A DNA stretch of 64,000 bases, taken from Agrostemma githago (lineage: Eukaryota > Streptophyta > Magnoliopsida > Caryophyllales > Caryophyllaceae). Position 1 is the first letter of the stretch. The number at the start of each line of letters is the position of its first letter. Positions 11,431 to 24,173 of this stretch are shown here, piece after piece. The stretch covers positions 17,578,557 to 17,642,556 of the forward strand of contig OY288256.1 of the NCBI GenBank assembly GCA_958450325.1, written 5' to 3'. The notes beneath the pieces were generated by a model. It ran no database searches. It was given only the letters and a program-made list of their open reading frames with translations, and had not been told where the DNA came from. Position numbers and translations under genes: made by a program.

Positions 11431-12281
11431 CCTACTCCCCTTTGTGCCTCTTCTTCGACGTTTGAGTCCACCCAACCGTTGTATACCCCCTCCCAACCTC
11501 CCTACTCCTCCTTGTTCCTATCATATGACTCATACACCTCATTTGCATGCCATCACTTTATTTCCTCTTCACTTTACACCGAGCCTCACATCAAATCTCA
11601 CCTCCTCACACCATTACTAGCTTACTACCTCAACCATTCGTTATTTTCAAGCTTGCAGAGGGATGACGATGATGACGACAAGCAAAGTGCAATTATTGAT
11701 CATTGAGACGATGAAGAGAGTGAGTTGCTAACCGATGGGTATGACAACTATCCTTTCTTTTCCGTTTTTGTTGTTGCTTGTTTTCCCTTGTTTATCCCCT
11801 TCCCCTTGTACACTTTTGTGTCATGGTGGCCTTCGAGGCTTTGGTAGTTTTTGCTCCCGACTCTCGATGATGTGACTACATCGAGAGTCATTTTCAAAAT
11901 CCAAATTTTACAAGCACTACTAGAATAACCTCAAAAGAAGTCATTAATAAGAAACCATTTAAGTATAATCAATGACTTCTTTGGTTAAAGAAATCAATTA
12001 TACTAAATAAGTGATCTCTTACATAATAACAAAGACACCATATTTAAGGCAAATGATTTTTTTACCCCATACAAGTTAATATCAAAGAAACCATTTTTCA
12101 AAAAATGATTTGTTAATAATGCAATACTATGGCAAAGACACCATTTTACAAAAAATGGTTTTTAAAATACCAAAGAAATCATTTTTCAAAAAATGATTAG
12201 TCAAAATCAAAATTGGGAATATCAAAATGATTACTCCTCTTCCCTTCACTCTTTTCCCCCAAATCGAAGCTCTAAAAATCC

Positions 12282-12387
12282 ATGGCGACTCCTGCTACTG
12301 AAGATGAAGTTCGTCGTCGTACTGCTCAAGCCGATTACAGCAAGAAGCTTCTTCAACATCGTGAGCTCGAGTCTCGCAATCGTAAAG
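12282..12387 (+). pseudogene. Captured first exon of 26S proteasome ATPase RPT4-like gene
   Basis: The ATG at 12,282 opens 35 codons plus one base, then a GT donor (ggtataaaat). The peptide contains RRRTAQADYSKKLLQHRELE, matching the N-terminal coiled-coil start of RPT4 (26S regulatory subunit 10B), where the pattern Y-x-KKLLQH-x-ELxSR is characteristic. Upstream is pyrimidine-rich sequence like a 5' leader, and downstream (12,388-12,500) looks like an intron. No later RPT4 exon is visible before the CACTA end. This is therefore a transduplicated exon with its leader and part of an intron, not a working gene. Confidence 0.7.
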
Positions 12388-14500
12388 GTATAAAATATAC
12401 CTAACTCTCCGTTGCTTCGATTTTCGATTTTCTAGGGTTTCAACTTGGTTCGTCGATGATTTGAGGTTCAATTGCGTTGGATTTGGTGTTTATTGTAGTG
12501 GATTGGAGTTTGAATGTTTGAGTTTCTGTGATTATGATAGGCATATTTGGGATTGTCCAATCCTTGAGGAAAGTTATGCCAAGGATGATGGTTCGGATTG
12601 GAGCAAGATCTCACATATCCCCTTTACTGAGATGGGTGATGATGCAGTTCAAAATCTGGCGTGAGCCGAAGCATATCCTCCTGGAATTTTATTTGGAATC
12701 TGGTATTGCTTGTTCTCACCTTAATATTCATTTTGTGTCATTCGAAAACATATGCTTAATGCTGCCAAATATCTTTACTGGTCTTAATGTTTTTTGGATG
12801 ACCCAATTGAATTTTATCAAGCAGTCTACGAGTGACGAGCTACTATTTTTTTTCCTGTTCTTAATTTATTTGATCCTTCATTAATTGCAGATTCTTCCAT
12901 GTGAAACTTGTGGTTGGAGTTGCTTCATGTGGAGATGATGTGTTCGGTGTGCTTTCTTTTTGGTATTACAACGGAGTCTTCTTTGTAAGTGTTGGACATG
13001 TTGATGAAATATTCTAGTAGGAATGAAGTTCGCTTTGGTTCTATTGATGTGTGCAGTGTGTTGTGTACTTTTTTTGTGTGTTGGAGTTGTGTCGTGCATT
13101 GAGCAGTTGATGAAGGTTAAGTTGGAAAGAAATTTCCTTTTGTTCGATTGAGTGCTTCCGTTCTAGTAGCTATATGTTGAAGGCGGTTTGGTGAGTTGAT
13201 GAAGGATTTAAGTACAAAAAAGTGTGTTTTGGTGCTTGGATTTGCAGCTTGCAATCATACAGTTGATAAGTGTCCTGAACTTTGAAAGTATGTGACATTG
13301 TTTGGGTTGTCCTTTGGAATGAGGTTGTCACAAGCTGAATGTTCGATATTATTTTTGAGAATGGCTCAATGTTTGATATATTTGGCGGTCCGTAAATGTG
13401 ATGAGTCAGCAGTTTTCATTTTTGATTTTATGTAGGGAAATGTTGTTTTATTATGTGCGAGTTTTCTAACTTATGTTGTCCATCCAAGTGAAGTATGGTC
13501 TAGAGAGAGTTGTGAATAAACAAAGTATAATTCATAAAACATTCGGGCTTAGAAATGGATTGTGAATAAACAACATGCTGAATTGAGTAGCATTTTTGCC
13601 TGATAGACACGTAAAATCAAACTCCGTACTTTACTACTTAGTAAACTCACGCGGCTCATGTCCGTTCATAATCTCACATGGAGTAATGTTCTCGACATCC
13701 CACATTCTATTCTTTCATGTTATTCATTGGAGCATTGAACATTGACATTTATCTTTTTATACACAATATTGTTGATCAATTTTATACCATTCTCTTCTCT
13801 TCTAACTTTACATTCATGTTTACCTGATCTTTTTGTTGCCATCCTTGTCGGTTGCTCGATATAATTTTGTGGTTACTTTAATTTTTTGCCTGCTGTGATA
13901 TGGGTGTCGGAATCATTTTTAACTCGATCATGCGTTGTGAAATGCTAACATTTAGATGTGTTATATTATAGGAACTCTCGGCAATTGAAGCTAGAAAGGA
14001 GTGAAGTGGATTGGAGAAAATTATCCGGAACAAAGAAACTTCCCAAGATTTTGAAGGTCAGTACAAATTTGTATTGGATTTATGCATCAAAGTTGAAACT
14101 TATACTATTATCTATTAATCTCTAAATTGTTGCTAAGAGAAGTTTTTTTTTATACGAGCATTTTGCACAATGTAAAGATGGAGGGATAGCATCCAAGGAT
14201 CGTGATGACATTTTAGTTAGAGTGATGAAGAAGCCGGAACGAAGAGGTTGGGGAAAACATACTCATTTTTTGGGATATTTTGTCATAGTGCATAAATTAT
14301 TGAGTGCTTATAATGTAATTTTGATATATCTTAGAATCATTTTATACATATGAGATATTGTATGGAAATTCTTGTCTATTTTTTGGTTGATATATGAAAA
14401 TGAGTACATTGTATTTTAATATTTGGGGTACCTTAAATATTACTATTTTTTTTTTAAATATCAAGGTTGCACATAAATTATTTAAGTGTTACATGGTTTA
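12388..14500. other. CACTA interior, non-coding or unassigned captured DNA
   Basis: Intron-like T-rich DNA follows the RPT4 exon. Short open stretches near 12,530-12,660 and 13,970-14,056 (the latter ending at a GT donor-like site, gaaggtcagt) look like further captured exons, but I cannot assign them to any family. Everything else is without coding signal. Confidence 0.4.
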
Positions 14501-14814
14501 TTAAGTTGATAGGCAAAGAAACCATTTAAGTGTGTTATATAGTTTATTAAGTTGGTAGCAAAGAAATCATTTAAGTGAAGTACATGGTTTATTAAGTTTA
14601 GATAAGAAATCATTTATCTCTCCTAAAAGGTGTCTTTCTCATGGACCAAAGAAACCATTTATATTTTAAAATTGGTTTCTAAAGCATAAGCAAAGAAACC
14701 ATTTTTCTCATATGATTTCTTACCCTAAGACACCTTTGACCTGGAGATCATCTCCAAAATGGTGTCTTAGGGCATTTTAAGATGATTTCTTTGCCATCTT
14801 TTCTAGTAGTGAAG

Positions 14815-16861
14815 TTTTCCACCCTTTTTTGTAGGATTTAGTCGGATTTAGGCAGAATCCGGGCTAGGTGACTTGATTACACCTAGTCCTCCCCTCCCAT
14901 TTCCTTTTATTTCCTTCTTTTTATTTTCTTCCCCCATCCATATCTTTTCTCGTCTCGGCCCATGGTGACTTGACTACACCCCGGCCGGACACTTTCTACC
15001 CTTTCTTCACTTTTCTTTTTTATTTTTAGCTTTATTTTCGTAGTTTCTTTTCTTCCCTTTTGTCTCTCCGCACACTACGATCGAGCATGAGGACATTGCT
15101 CGGTTTAAGTGTGGGGGAGCAATATTCTAGTATAGTCTAGTTTATTTTCTTAGTTTTTTCGAAAAATCTTTAGAAACCCTAAAAATTTGAAAAAATTTCA
15201 TAAAAATCAAAAAGATTTTCTTTTGTGTCTTTTCCTTTTTTGTGTCGTTATGTCGTGCTTTTGTTATGTTGTGTGTGTTTTGCCTCCCTTTTTCCTTGTA
15301 GGTCACTTAATTACCGTTAGCTTTGGAAAGCTTTCAAGACATCCGGTAATACCCTTTTATCCCTTCCTCCTCTTTATCTCTTGTAATGTTTGGAGGAGAT
15401 TTGTGATGAGGTGTGCGTGGGTGGAGCTTTGTAAAGTTGTGGTTGATTTGGTGACTTGATTGGAAGTTCAGGGTGGTGTTTGTTTTGTTTATGTGCTTGT
15501 CTTGTTTTGTTTTATTTTGTTGCCCTTTGTTTCTTTTCTTTTCGTTTTCGTTGAGTCTTTGTTTTGTGTGTGTAGTTGTGTCATGTGTGTAAACGGTTTT
15601 TTGAAAACCCGGTTTAGAGGCTAGTGTGCGAGTGTTTACTTTCCCTTTCTAGTGATGTAAATCGAGTCTTGGACTTTAGTCTAGTAGAATGACCCTAAAT
15701 CAATGATTTCGTTGGTCCTTTACCTTGAGTCCACCTAGCTTACTAGGGATTTACTACGAGATTTGCATTTTGACCATTATGACCACCCACGGTGTGAAAA
15801 GACCTTGGTTGCCGAGTCCCGTCCCTTAGGTGACCTTGTTTGACATTGTTTGATTAGTCCAAGTTCTCCTCTTTTTGTGGGTTTGAAGGGAAGGGCTCGT
15901 CCTGACTTACCCATTCACCTACCTCCTACACATATCCACACAATAAATTGCAATTTGTTGAATTCTCTCTTTCTTGTTACACAAAGAAATGCTTGCAAGC
16001 CAAATCAAGCCAAAAGGGCCAAGAAAAGAAAATGAAAGAAAATGAAAGAAAGAAAGAAAAGAATGAAGAAAAAAGAAAAGGCACAAAAGCCGAAAAGAAA
16101 ATAGAAAAGAAGAAAAAGAAATGGCATAACAAAACAAAGCAAAGATGCAAAGAAAAGAGAAAATGCCAAAAGAAAACCCGTCACACAAAAATAATCCCGA
16201 CATCCCAAAATAAGCCTTTTACCGACTATTACCGTGAAGAGCCTACCAAAGGACCGAGTCCCTAGGAAGGATGATAGCGGTAATGGTCGGTCTTCCCTCA
16301 CTTTGCAAATATTTCCACCTTTTTACTTGGACTAGTTGAGCGGTTTTGGACATGGAACGACCCTCTTGGCTCATCGCTAAAGGGGGCGGGGTCTCACTTA
16401 CCTACAGTGTCGACTAACACCGTGGTTCATCACTTTCCATCCCGCCGATCGTCCCTTAGTATGTTCTTAGAAGGCTAGGAGGAATCTAGGTAAGTTACCA
16501 ACATTTTTGTTGCTTTATCGTCATACAATTAGGGTTTAGTTCATCTTGGTTTGTATTACTAGCTTGGGAATGTTGTCACTTGCCTTGAGTCCTAAACCGG
16601 TGTCTTTTCACCGCTTTGTTGAGGGAAGCGGTATTTGTTTTCTTTTGGGTGCAACCGATTATTTGTTTGTTCGTGTGTTTGTTTGTTTATGTGTTTTGCG
16701 TCCGGTTGCATCCACAGTTTTTTCGCAAGACCCCACTTGCCTTGCGGAGTGCACTTGTCCTCTAAGTGTACTCCCGTGAGTTGAAAGGGCGTAGGGTGCG
16801 CTAATACCCGCTCGGCTAGTTTAGTAGTTAGTGTGTGCTTACTCGAGGGCGAGTAAGGGTT
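14815..16861 (+). other. 3' non-coding interior of LTR retrotransposon copy 1
   Basis: Contains a polypurine-type run, aagtgtgggggag, near 15,100 and a long A/G-rich block at about 16,015-16,180 (gaaagaaaatgaaagaaag). Open frames across the A/G block are low-complexity and not believable proteins. The matching region of copy 2 is 58,214-60,209 in reverse. Confidence 0.6.
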
Positions 16862-16875
16862 AAGTGTGGGGGAGT

Positions 16876-18513
16876 TGATAAGTGTAGTTTGTAGTGCCTA
16901 TTTCGTAGTGTTTTGGTCCCATTTTCCTTGTGGAATCGCTCCTTGGGAGCGATTTATGGGTTACTTATGCTTCCTTTAGCTCGTTTCAGGTTCCCGAGAC
17001 CATTCGTGAAGAGTTGGAGCGATTCCAACTCAATACATACACTTTTTGGAGCCAACGAAGTGAAGGAACGATCACTCGATGCCTTGGATTCGACCCCGAG
17101 ACCTTGGGACCCAATCCCGAGCCTCCGAGACCTGATCCCGAGTCCCGAGAATCGATGAGAAACCCATGAGAGGCAAGGAGGGACCAAAAAGAGTTTAAAG
17201 GAGGCCTACAAGGCTCATCCCGTTCGGGATGGCCTCAACCGGTCCCGGTTGAGGTGCACAAAAGGAACTGCTACTATCTTGGGTCCATCCCGACCGGGAT
17301 GAGCTCATCCCGATCGGGACCACGTCATCCCGACCGGGACCAACTCATCCCGACCGGGATGACCCACTGGCAGCCCGCATTTGATTCTTTTCTTCTCCTT
17401 CACTCTTGTAACTCTATATATACCCTTCCTCTTGTATTCTTAAGGAGGTTAGACACTTCCCATTAAAACCTAGACTACTTTAGGTTAGATTAGCTTAGAT
17501 TAGAGTAGATTAGTCGGTAATTAGTCGGTAATCTTAGTTTAGTACTTGTATTAAGGGAATTCTTCAAGATCCATCCAAGATTGACAACCTTGGTTGATTG
17601 TTTTGGGTTTTTTCTCATTAATGCAAGTTTTCATTCTTCCTTTCATCTTGTTAGTAGGTATAATCTTCTTTTACCTTCTCTTAATCTTGTTTATTCATCC
17701 AAGTTTTAATCTTTGTTCATTGTTATGTTTATTACTCATTGTTTTCACTAGTTTCTTTATGTATGTTTTGTTGTTTGAGTTGATTCATCTTGTTCTTGTT
17801 AGTTTTTCCTTTAGATATGTTTGAGTAGATTCTTCCTAGGGTTAGTAGGGTGATTTGGGTGTTTAATGGGTGATTAAGGGTTTGTTGGAATTGTTGGTGG
17901 AAGTTTTGGGTTTCCTCTTGGTTAGATGCATGGTACATGTTTGTTGAAATGCTTGAATGACATGTAGTTGCAAATGCTTATTTTTCTTGCCTTTTTCTCT
18001 TGTGGGTGTCGGTTTGCTTGTGGGTTTGGTTCCCTCACTACGTAGCGAGAGCCCGGTGAGGACGACCCCTAGGTCGGTCTACGTAGCGAGAGCCCGGATG
18101 TGACCTAGGCTACGATAGCACGCTAGGAACCCCGTTTGTCATGTGTGTCGCCAAGGTGGGTTCTATCAAGAACCTCTAGGTCGGTCTACGTAGCGAGAGC
18201 CCGGACTACACCTAGATTACCCGACTACCCCTTCACTTTAGCTCTTTCTTGACCATTCCATTACCCCTTGAACCCGACCTAATCCTAGCCCTTTTCTTAT
18301 TTGTTTTCTCCGTCCCCTTAGTCTTAGCCTTCTCCCCTCCTTATCATTCTAGTTAGCTTAGTTTGTTGACCGAGTCTCGTATTTAGGTGACCTTAGTCTA
18401 GATGCCTCATTACCGTCCCCGTGGATTCGACCCGACTTGCCCAATCTACCCAGTTAGGAATAGCCGGTTATATTATTTGATCTGTGGGGATCCACGGCAA
18501 ATCCCTACCATCA
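16876..18513 (+). repeat. 3' LTR of copy 1 (1638 bp)
   Basis: Nearly identical to 7683-9298 but 22 bp longer, because of one extra unit of the catcccgaccgggaccaact repeat near 17,325-17,350. A polypurine tract lies directly upstream (16,862-16,875). Followed by the target duplication ACGAA. Confidence 0.93.
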
Positions 18514-21500
18514 ACGAAATAAGTCGCCTTCCAGAGCCTTTAGTTTTAGACTGGTTTGGATTCAAGATCTTAATGTCAGTTGGAATAGTGGCACCCATTA
18601 AAAACTCAATCTCAGACCTCTTGTCATTTCTCATGTTTGTACCTTCTTCCACAACCTTCTCCTTGAATGCTCTCACTAATTCTAAGAGCTCATCCACCTT
18701 CTCTTCCTTGTCCTCAACCATAGTCACACAATAAAAAATTTCAGTCCATAATTCTGCAAGCTTTGTTTTTATTCCATCACATGACCGAGAATCAGAAAGA
18801 AGTGTGCCATTTGCATCAAACATTTCCCTGGATGTTGCAAACTTATTCCAACGAGGAAGTAGATATGAATTAGGTATCCTTTTGGCACCTCTTTCTTTCA
18901 GGACCCAAAGAGCATGACGACACAACAGTCCACGCTGCTCGAACATCTTGCAGGCACAGACAATTTTCTCTTCTGCAGGTGTATAGTCAACTACATATAC
19001 CCTATTTTTGATGTTGTCCTGTATAGATATATGTTCAACACCATCCTCCTTTATAATATCATTAACACCACAATTGTACATGGATGCCTTTAACTCTTCC
19101 TGCAACTCATAGAAGACAGTTCGTGTGTAGATTTCAGAAGCATGTTTTTCAAGAGAAAATTGACTGATCAAAGCAGCAAAAGTGCTTTTACAGTCAGCAA
19201 TCACCTTGGACTGCTCCCACCTTTGGGCATCAATGGCACTGTCAAACCTCATGTAAAACTCAACAAGTGTCAGATGAGGATTCGTGAAGTTGTTGAAGAA
19301 GTTATTCTCAGACTCCGACCTTGAAGTTGTCCTCATTAACCCTGAAAGAAACAGGTCACGGTGGTAAGCTGGTATCCACTTCTCTTGCATCTCAAATATC
19401 TCCTGAAGCCACTCATTATCCTCAAGATTGTACTTACTAATAAGATCCTGCCACATCTGTTCAAACTAAGTGGGGTTCACATCCTCACCCCAAACAGCAG
19501 CATTTAGATTCTTAACAAAATCTGTTTCAGTGCATATTTTCGAACCCACTTTATCTGCTACTTTCTTCATTATGTGCTACATACACAATCTGTGAAATGT
19601 GTGGCTTCCAAAAACCTCATTCACCCTAGCTTTGATTCCCAAATCCTGATCAGTAATAATGAAGGAAGGAAAAGTACCTCCCATTGCCTTTATAAAGTTT
19701 TTAAACAGCCAACTAAAGCCATTACCTGCACATGCATTGAGGAGACAGTATAATAAAATTTCTTATGTGCAACACATGTTATCTTCAAAATACAAATAAT
19801 GACAAAAATAGCAGTCAGAAAAACTCTTACCATTCTCTCTCCCAACAAAGCCAGCAGCAAATGTGACACATCTCTTGTGATGATCTATACCCGTGAAGGG
19901 AGCAAAGACCATCTTGTACTTATTCATGTTATATGTAGTATCGAAAGACACCATATCACCAAATAACATGTTGTTCTTTATCATTATAGGGTCAGCCCAA
20001 AATAAACGAGTAATTCTTTGTTCATCATCAACATCAAAGTCGAAATAAAAAGAGTCACAGAGGGCTTTCTTTTTCATAAGTATCTCAATGAACATTTGCG
20101 CATCAGAGTCCTTGATGAACTTCTTTATATCTCTACCAAATTTTTTAAAATCAACCTTTGATGCACCTACATACTTATAACCCTTTACGAATTGTTTGAA
20201 CATTCTGAAAGTTTTAACGGCACCTTGTTCACCATTGAGTTGTCAATGATCATCTTTTTGTGCAAAATGGTGAGCTTCCTTGCCTTTTTAAGGTGCATCA
20301 TCGTGGAAGGTGTGTTCAAATAATGGTTATGTCCTTCATTAAATTCTGTGATTGTATATCGCCCATCAGATGTTCTGTCTAAGATGATTCTGGTCATACA
20401 AAGAATTTTTGTTATCTCCCTTCTTTGCTGTTGTCCCTTATGTTCATATTCTCCTTCTTTATTGCAGACAATGTACTTTTTTTTAACAATACCACGACTA
20501 GTGCGTCCAGTGCTCTTCCTAGCAATGAAGCCACCAGCAGTTGCGTACTTGGAATAAAATTGGAATGCTTCTTCCAATTCCTTAAAAATTTGACCCACAT
20601 AAGGTTTCAAATCTTTGGAACAAGTTGGTATCTTCAAATCTTGCTTAGGTTCAGGAGTATCTATGTAAATTTAACACATAATATTAAATTCTACATCAAA
20701 ATTATGAACAATTCTAAACATGTACAACAGATATTAAGTTATATACATCAAAGTAGCAACTGCTTTAACTATGAACAATTCTCAACATGTACAACAAATA
20801 TTAAGTTATGTACATCAAAGCAGCAACTTCTTTAACTATGAACAATTTTAAACATGTACAATAGATACTCAGTTATATACATCAAAACAGCAACTGCTTT
20901 AACTATAAACAATTCTCAACATGTACAACAGATACTCAGTTATCTACACCAAAGCAGCAACTGCTTTAATTATGAACAATTCTCAACATGTACAACAAAT
21001 ACTCAGTTATCTACACCAAAGAAGCAACTACTTTAACTATGAACAATTCTAAACATGTACAACAGATACTCAGTTATCTACACCAAAGCAGCAACTGCTT
21101 TAATTATGAACAATTCTCAACATGTACAACAAATACTCAGTTATCTACACCAAAGAAGCAACTACTTTAACTATGAACAATTCTAAACATGTACAACAGA
21201 TACTCAGTTATCTACACCAAAGCAGCAACTGCTTTAATTATGAACAATTATCAACATGTACAACAGATACTCAGTTATCTACACCAAAGCAGCAACTGCT
21301 TTAATTATGAACATTATCAACATGTACTACAGATACTCAGTTATCTACACCAAAGCAGCAACTGCTTTAATTATTAACATTATCAACATGTGCAACAGAT
21401 ATTAACTTGTGTACATCAAAGCAGCAACTGCTTTAAATATGAACCAAATAATATACGATACGTTTCTATGAAAACTTGAACAATTGAATTGATGAAGTAA

Positions 21501-21827
21501 TATAAACTAAAATTGAAAAATAGATGAATTAATGAAATATTTTACCTAATATATTAGAATCGCCCATCATCGAACATGTTGCAGTTGTTTCTTGACTATT
21601 CACTGCATTCAAAAAACGAATCACGGCATAACTAAATTAAGAATCAGATTTAAAATCTGAAATTGAATTTTATAATAAATAGAATTTCTCTGACCTAAAT
21701 CTGAATTAATTGAAGGTGAAATTGAAGGTTTTTCATTTGTATTTAATTTTCGACGCTTTGATGAAGAATCAGTCGCCATTGAAGATGCAGAATTACTAGC
21801 CATTGAAGGTGCAGAATTACACGGCAA
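18514..21827 (-). pseudogene. FAR1-type MULE transposase, split and decayed
   Basis: Minus-strand gene. Exon 1 is 21,827-21,695, exon 2 is 21,602-21,546, exon 3 is 20,660-19,831 and exon 4 runs 19,725-18,514, continuing at 7677-7574. Junctions are GT-AG and keep frame. Order of domains: a Ser-rich N terminus, a FAR1 DNA-binding domain (exon 3, with TEFNEGHNHYLNTP), a MULE DDE transposase domain (SFDTTYN, then ITDQD, then SRSESENNFF) and a SWIM zinc finger (CACKMFEQRGLLCRH). A zinc knuckle closes the protein in the displaced part. It would cut and move Mutator-like elements; host FAR1/FHY3 factors arose from such genes. Lesions are one missing base near 20,222, a TAG for Trp at 19,577-19,579, a TAG at 19,466-19,468, and the LTR insertion at 18,513. 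With the missing base restored in the count, the exons total 779 codons including the stop. Confidence 0.9.
20700..21440. repeat. 67-bp minisatellite inside transposase intron 2
   Basis: About eleven units with starts 67 bp apart (20,717, 20,784, 20,851 and on). The core is aacatgtacaacagatactc then agttatctacaccaaagcag. Alternate units are more alike, giving a 134-bp period in the middle. It is in the same orientation as, and clearly related to, the array at 5760-7330. Repeated 60-residue open frames here come from the array and are not genes. Confidence 0.9.
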
Positions 21828-21944
21828 TGAATTTCAGAGGTTTTCAGAGTAGAGAGAGAAAGTAGTAGTGTTCAAATGATAGGGTTTTAGAAGGTGGAGA
21901 GGAGCAGCGCGTGTTTTTTAATCTTTTAATCTGAATCGTTAGTC

Positions 21945-22020
21945 AGATCTTAATCTAATGGTCAAGATGTTGCCTCTATAGGTGTAAGGAGTTGCCCTGC
22001 CTCACCGGAGCCCTCCTCTA
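21945..22020. repeat. Probable right terminal repeat of the FAR1/MULE element
   Basis: The sequence ggtgtaaggagttgccctgc then ctcaccggagccctcctcta abuts a short (TA)n. It closely matches the right terminus of the neighbouring non-autonomous element (22,885-22,957) and lies about 120 bp upstream of the transposase start codon. I infer it is the right end of the autonomous element. No left partner is seen in the window. Confidence 0.55.
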
Positions 22021-22030
22021 TATATATATA

Positions 22031-23096
<1,066 letters not shown>

Positions 23097-23284
23097 GGAT
23101 CCGATGAGTCTTCAATTTTAAATGAGTCCGTCCCTTAATTATTGACCATCAGATCCTATAGCATTAAACGCACTAGATTGAGACACGTCACTCAATCAAT
23201 TACAACCAAACCTGTGACAGTGATAGGTCAATCATAACCCCGAATCATCCCCAATTCTAGCTCTTCAACCTTTCTCCGCCCACA

Positions 23285-23446
23285 ATGCTACGCTGCGCCG
23301 CCGTCGTACCGGCGCTCCTGCTCCTTCTCACGGCGGCCTGCGCCGACGACTTCCTACGTCTGCCTTCCGATCTCGATGACTCAGTAGGGACTAGATGGGC
23401 TGTTCTTATTGCCGGCTCTAATGGTTTCTATAATTACCGACACCAG
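23285..23446 (+). pseudogene. Captured first exon of vacuolar processing enzyme (legumain, peptidase C13)
   Basis: 54 codons from the ATG at 23,285 to a GT after CACCAG. The N terminus is a clear signal peptide (hydrophobic run ALLLLLTAACA), then an acidic linker, then GTRWAVLIAGSNGFYNYRHQ, the opening strand of the legumain catalytic domain. Plant VPE exon 1 typically ends at this YRHQ. The catalytic His and Cys lie in later exons, none of which is present. If transcribed, it would give a short secreted peptide of unknown role. Confidence 0.8.
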
Positions 23447-23877
23447 GTCTTGTTTCTTCTGCTTTGATTTTACTACTCCGTTCAACTCTAATTCTAATTT
23501 TAACTTAATTGACCTCAATGTTTTTGTCAGGTAATGATCATGAGAAGTCGATTTTACTTTGAGAATTGATGTTAGCTCAGTTGATTGTGAATTTAATCTT
23601 GTTTTTCTTAATTGGGGCAATTTTGTGATTTCTAGTGGGTTGATGTTGCTTTTTGTTTAGAACTGGATCTACTCGTATACGATTAGTTTTAGCTACCTTT
23701 AGTGGGTTGATGTTGCTTTTGTTTAGAACTTTGTCAGTCACCATTTTTACGAGTTCGTTTCGAGGTGATTTGATCTTTAGATCAAATTCTGCTCCATAAG
23801 GGTAATTTCCTCCGTGATGATCTAACTCTAAACACATGCTCTTCTCCAGTACACTTATCAACCTTCACCACCCAATT

Positions 23878-24062
23878 ATACTTGTGTTACTGTAATAGTG
23901 TGACAGTGTCACAGTAAGATATTTGTGTTACTGTAATAGTGTTCTGTTACTGTAACATTATTACTGTGACATTATTATTGTAATTCCTTATTACTGTGAT
24001 AGTGTCACAGTAAGATAGTTGTGTTACTGTAATAGTGTTCTGTTACTGTAACAGTAAGATTA
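23878..24062. repeat. Clustered GTTACTGTAAC palindromes
   Basis: The 11-bp palindrome gttactgtaac, or its near form gttactgtaat, occurs about six times in 185 bp. It is mixed with two copies of gtgtcacagtaagat. The block lies inside the Pack-MULE-like element next to its right end. Confidence 0.75.
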
Positions 24063-24173
24063 TATACGATGAAGATGACGCTGAATCTCAGCCATTCATG
24101 TGATTTGATCATGTGGCTGTGATTCGCGGGACGGACTCATTTAAGATAGAGAGACTCACGAGATGCAATTCCT

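Larger units (their letters stand above)
11915..14811. mobile_element. CACTA (En/Spm-type) non-autonomous element
   Basis: Begins CACTACTAGAATAA and ends ttttctagtagtg, the inverse of CACTACTAGAAAA. It is flanked by the 3-bp duplication AAG (11,912-11,914 and 14,812-14,814). Subterminal regions carry many copies of aaagaaaccattt and aatcattttt in both directions, as expected for CACTA transposase binding. No transposase is encoded. The interior carries a fragment of a proteasome subunit gene. The matching site in the related retrotransposon copy (60,210-60,212) is empty, which independently supports these borders. Confidence 0.93.
7683..18513 (+). mobile_element. Complete non-autonomous LTR retrotransposon (gypsy-like), copy 1
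   Basis: Two long direct repeats, 7683-9298 and 16,876-18,513, begin TGATAAGTG and end CCATCA. They are flanked on the outside by the 5-bp target duplication ACGAA (7678-7682 and 18,514-18,518). A primer-binding site follows the left LTR and a polypurine tract (gtgtgggggagt) precedes the right one. The interior holds only a degraded gag-like frame and long non-coding DNA. No protease, integrase, reverse transcriptase or RNase H is seen, so the element depended on a partner for movement. The LTRs differ by roughly two dozen substitutions by eye plus a 22-bp repeat-unit indel, which suggests a fairly recent insertion. It sits inside the FAR1/MULE gene and itself hosts a CACTA element. A related minus-strand copy lies at 56,567-61,127. 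Confidence 0.93.

Noticed and set aside
15850..16301. Lys/Glu-rich and Phe/Leu/Ser-rich ORFs on opposite strands
   Set aside because: Low-complexity reading of an A/G-rich block inside an LTR retrotransposon.
20854..21377. A ladder of similar 60-residue ORFs
   Set aside because: They arise from the 67-bp minisatellite (two units are 134 bp) within a transposase intron.
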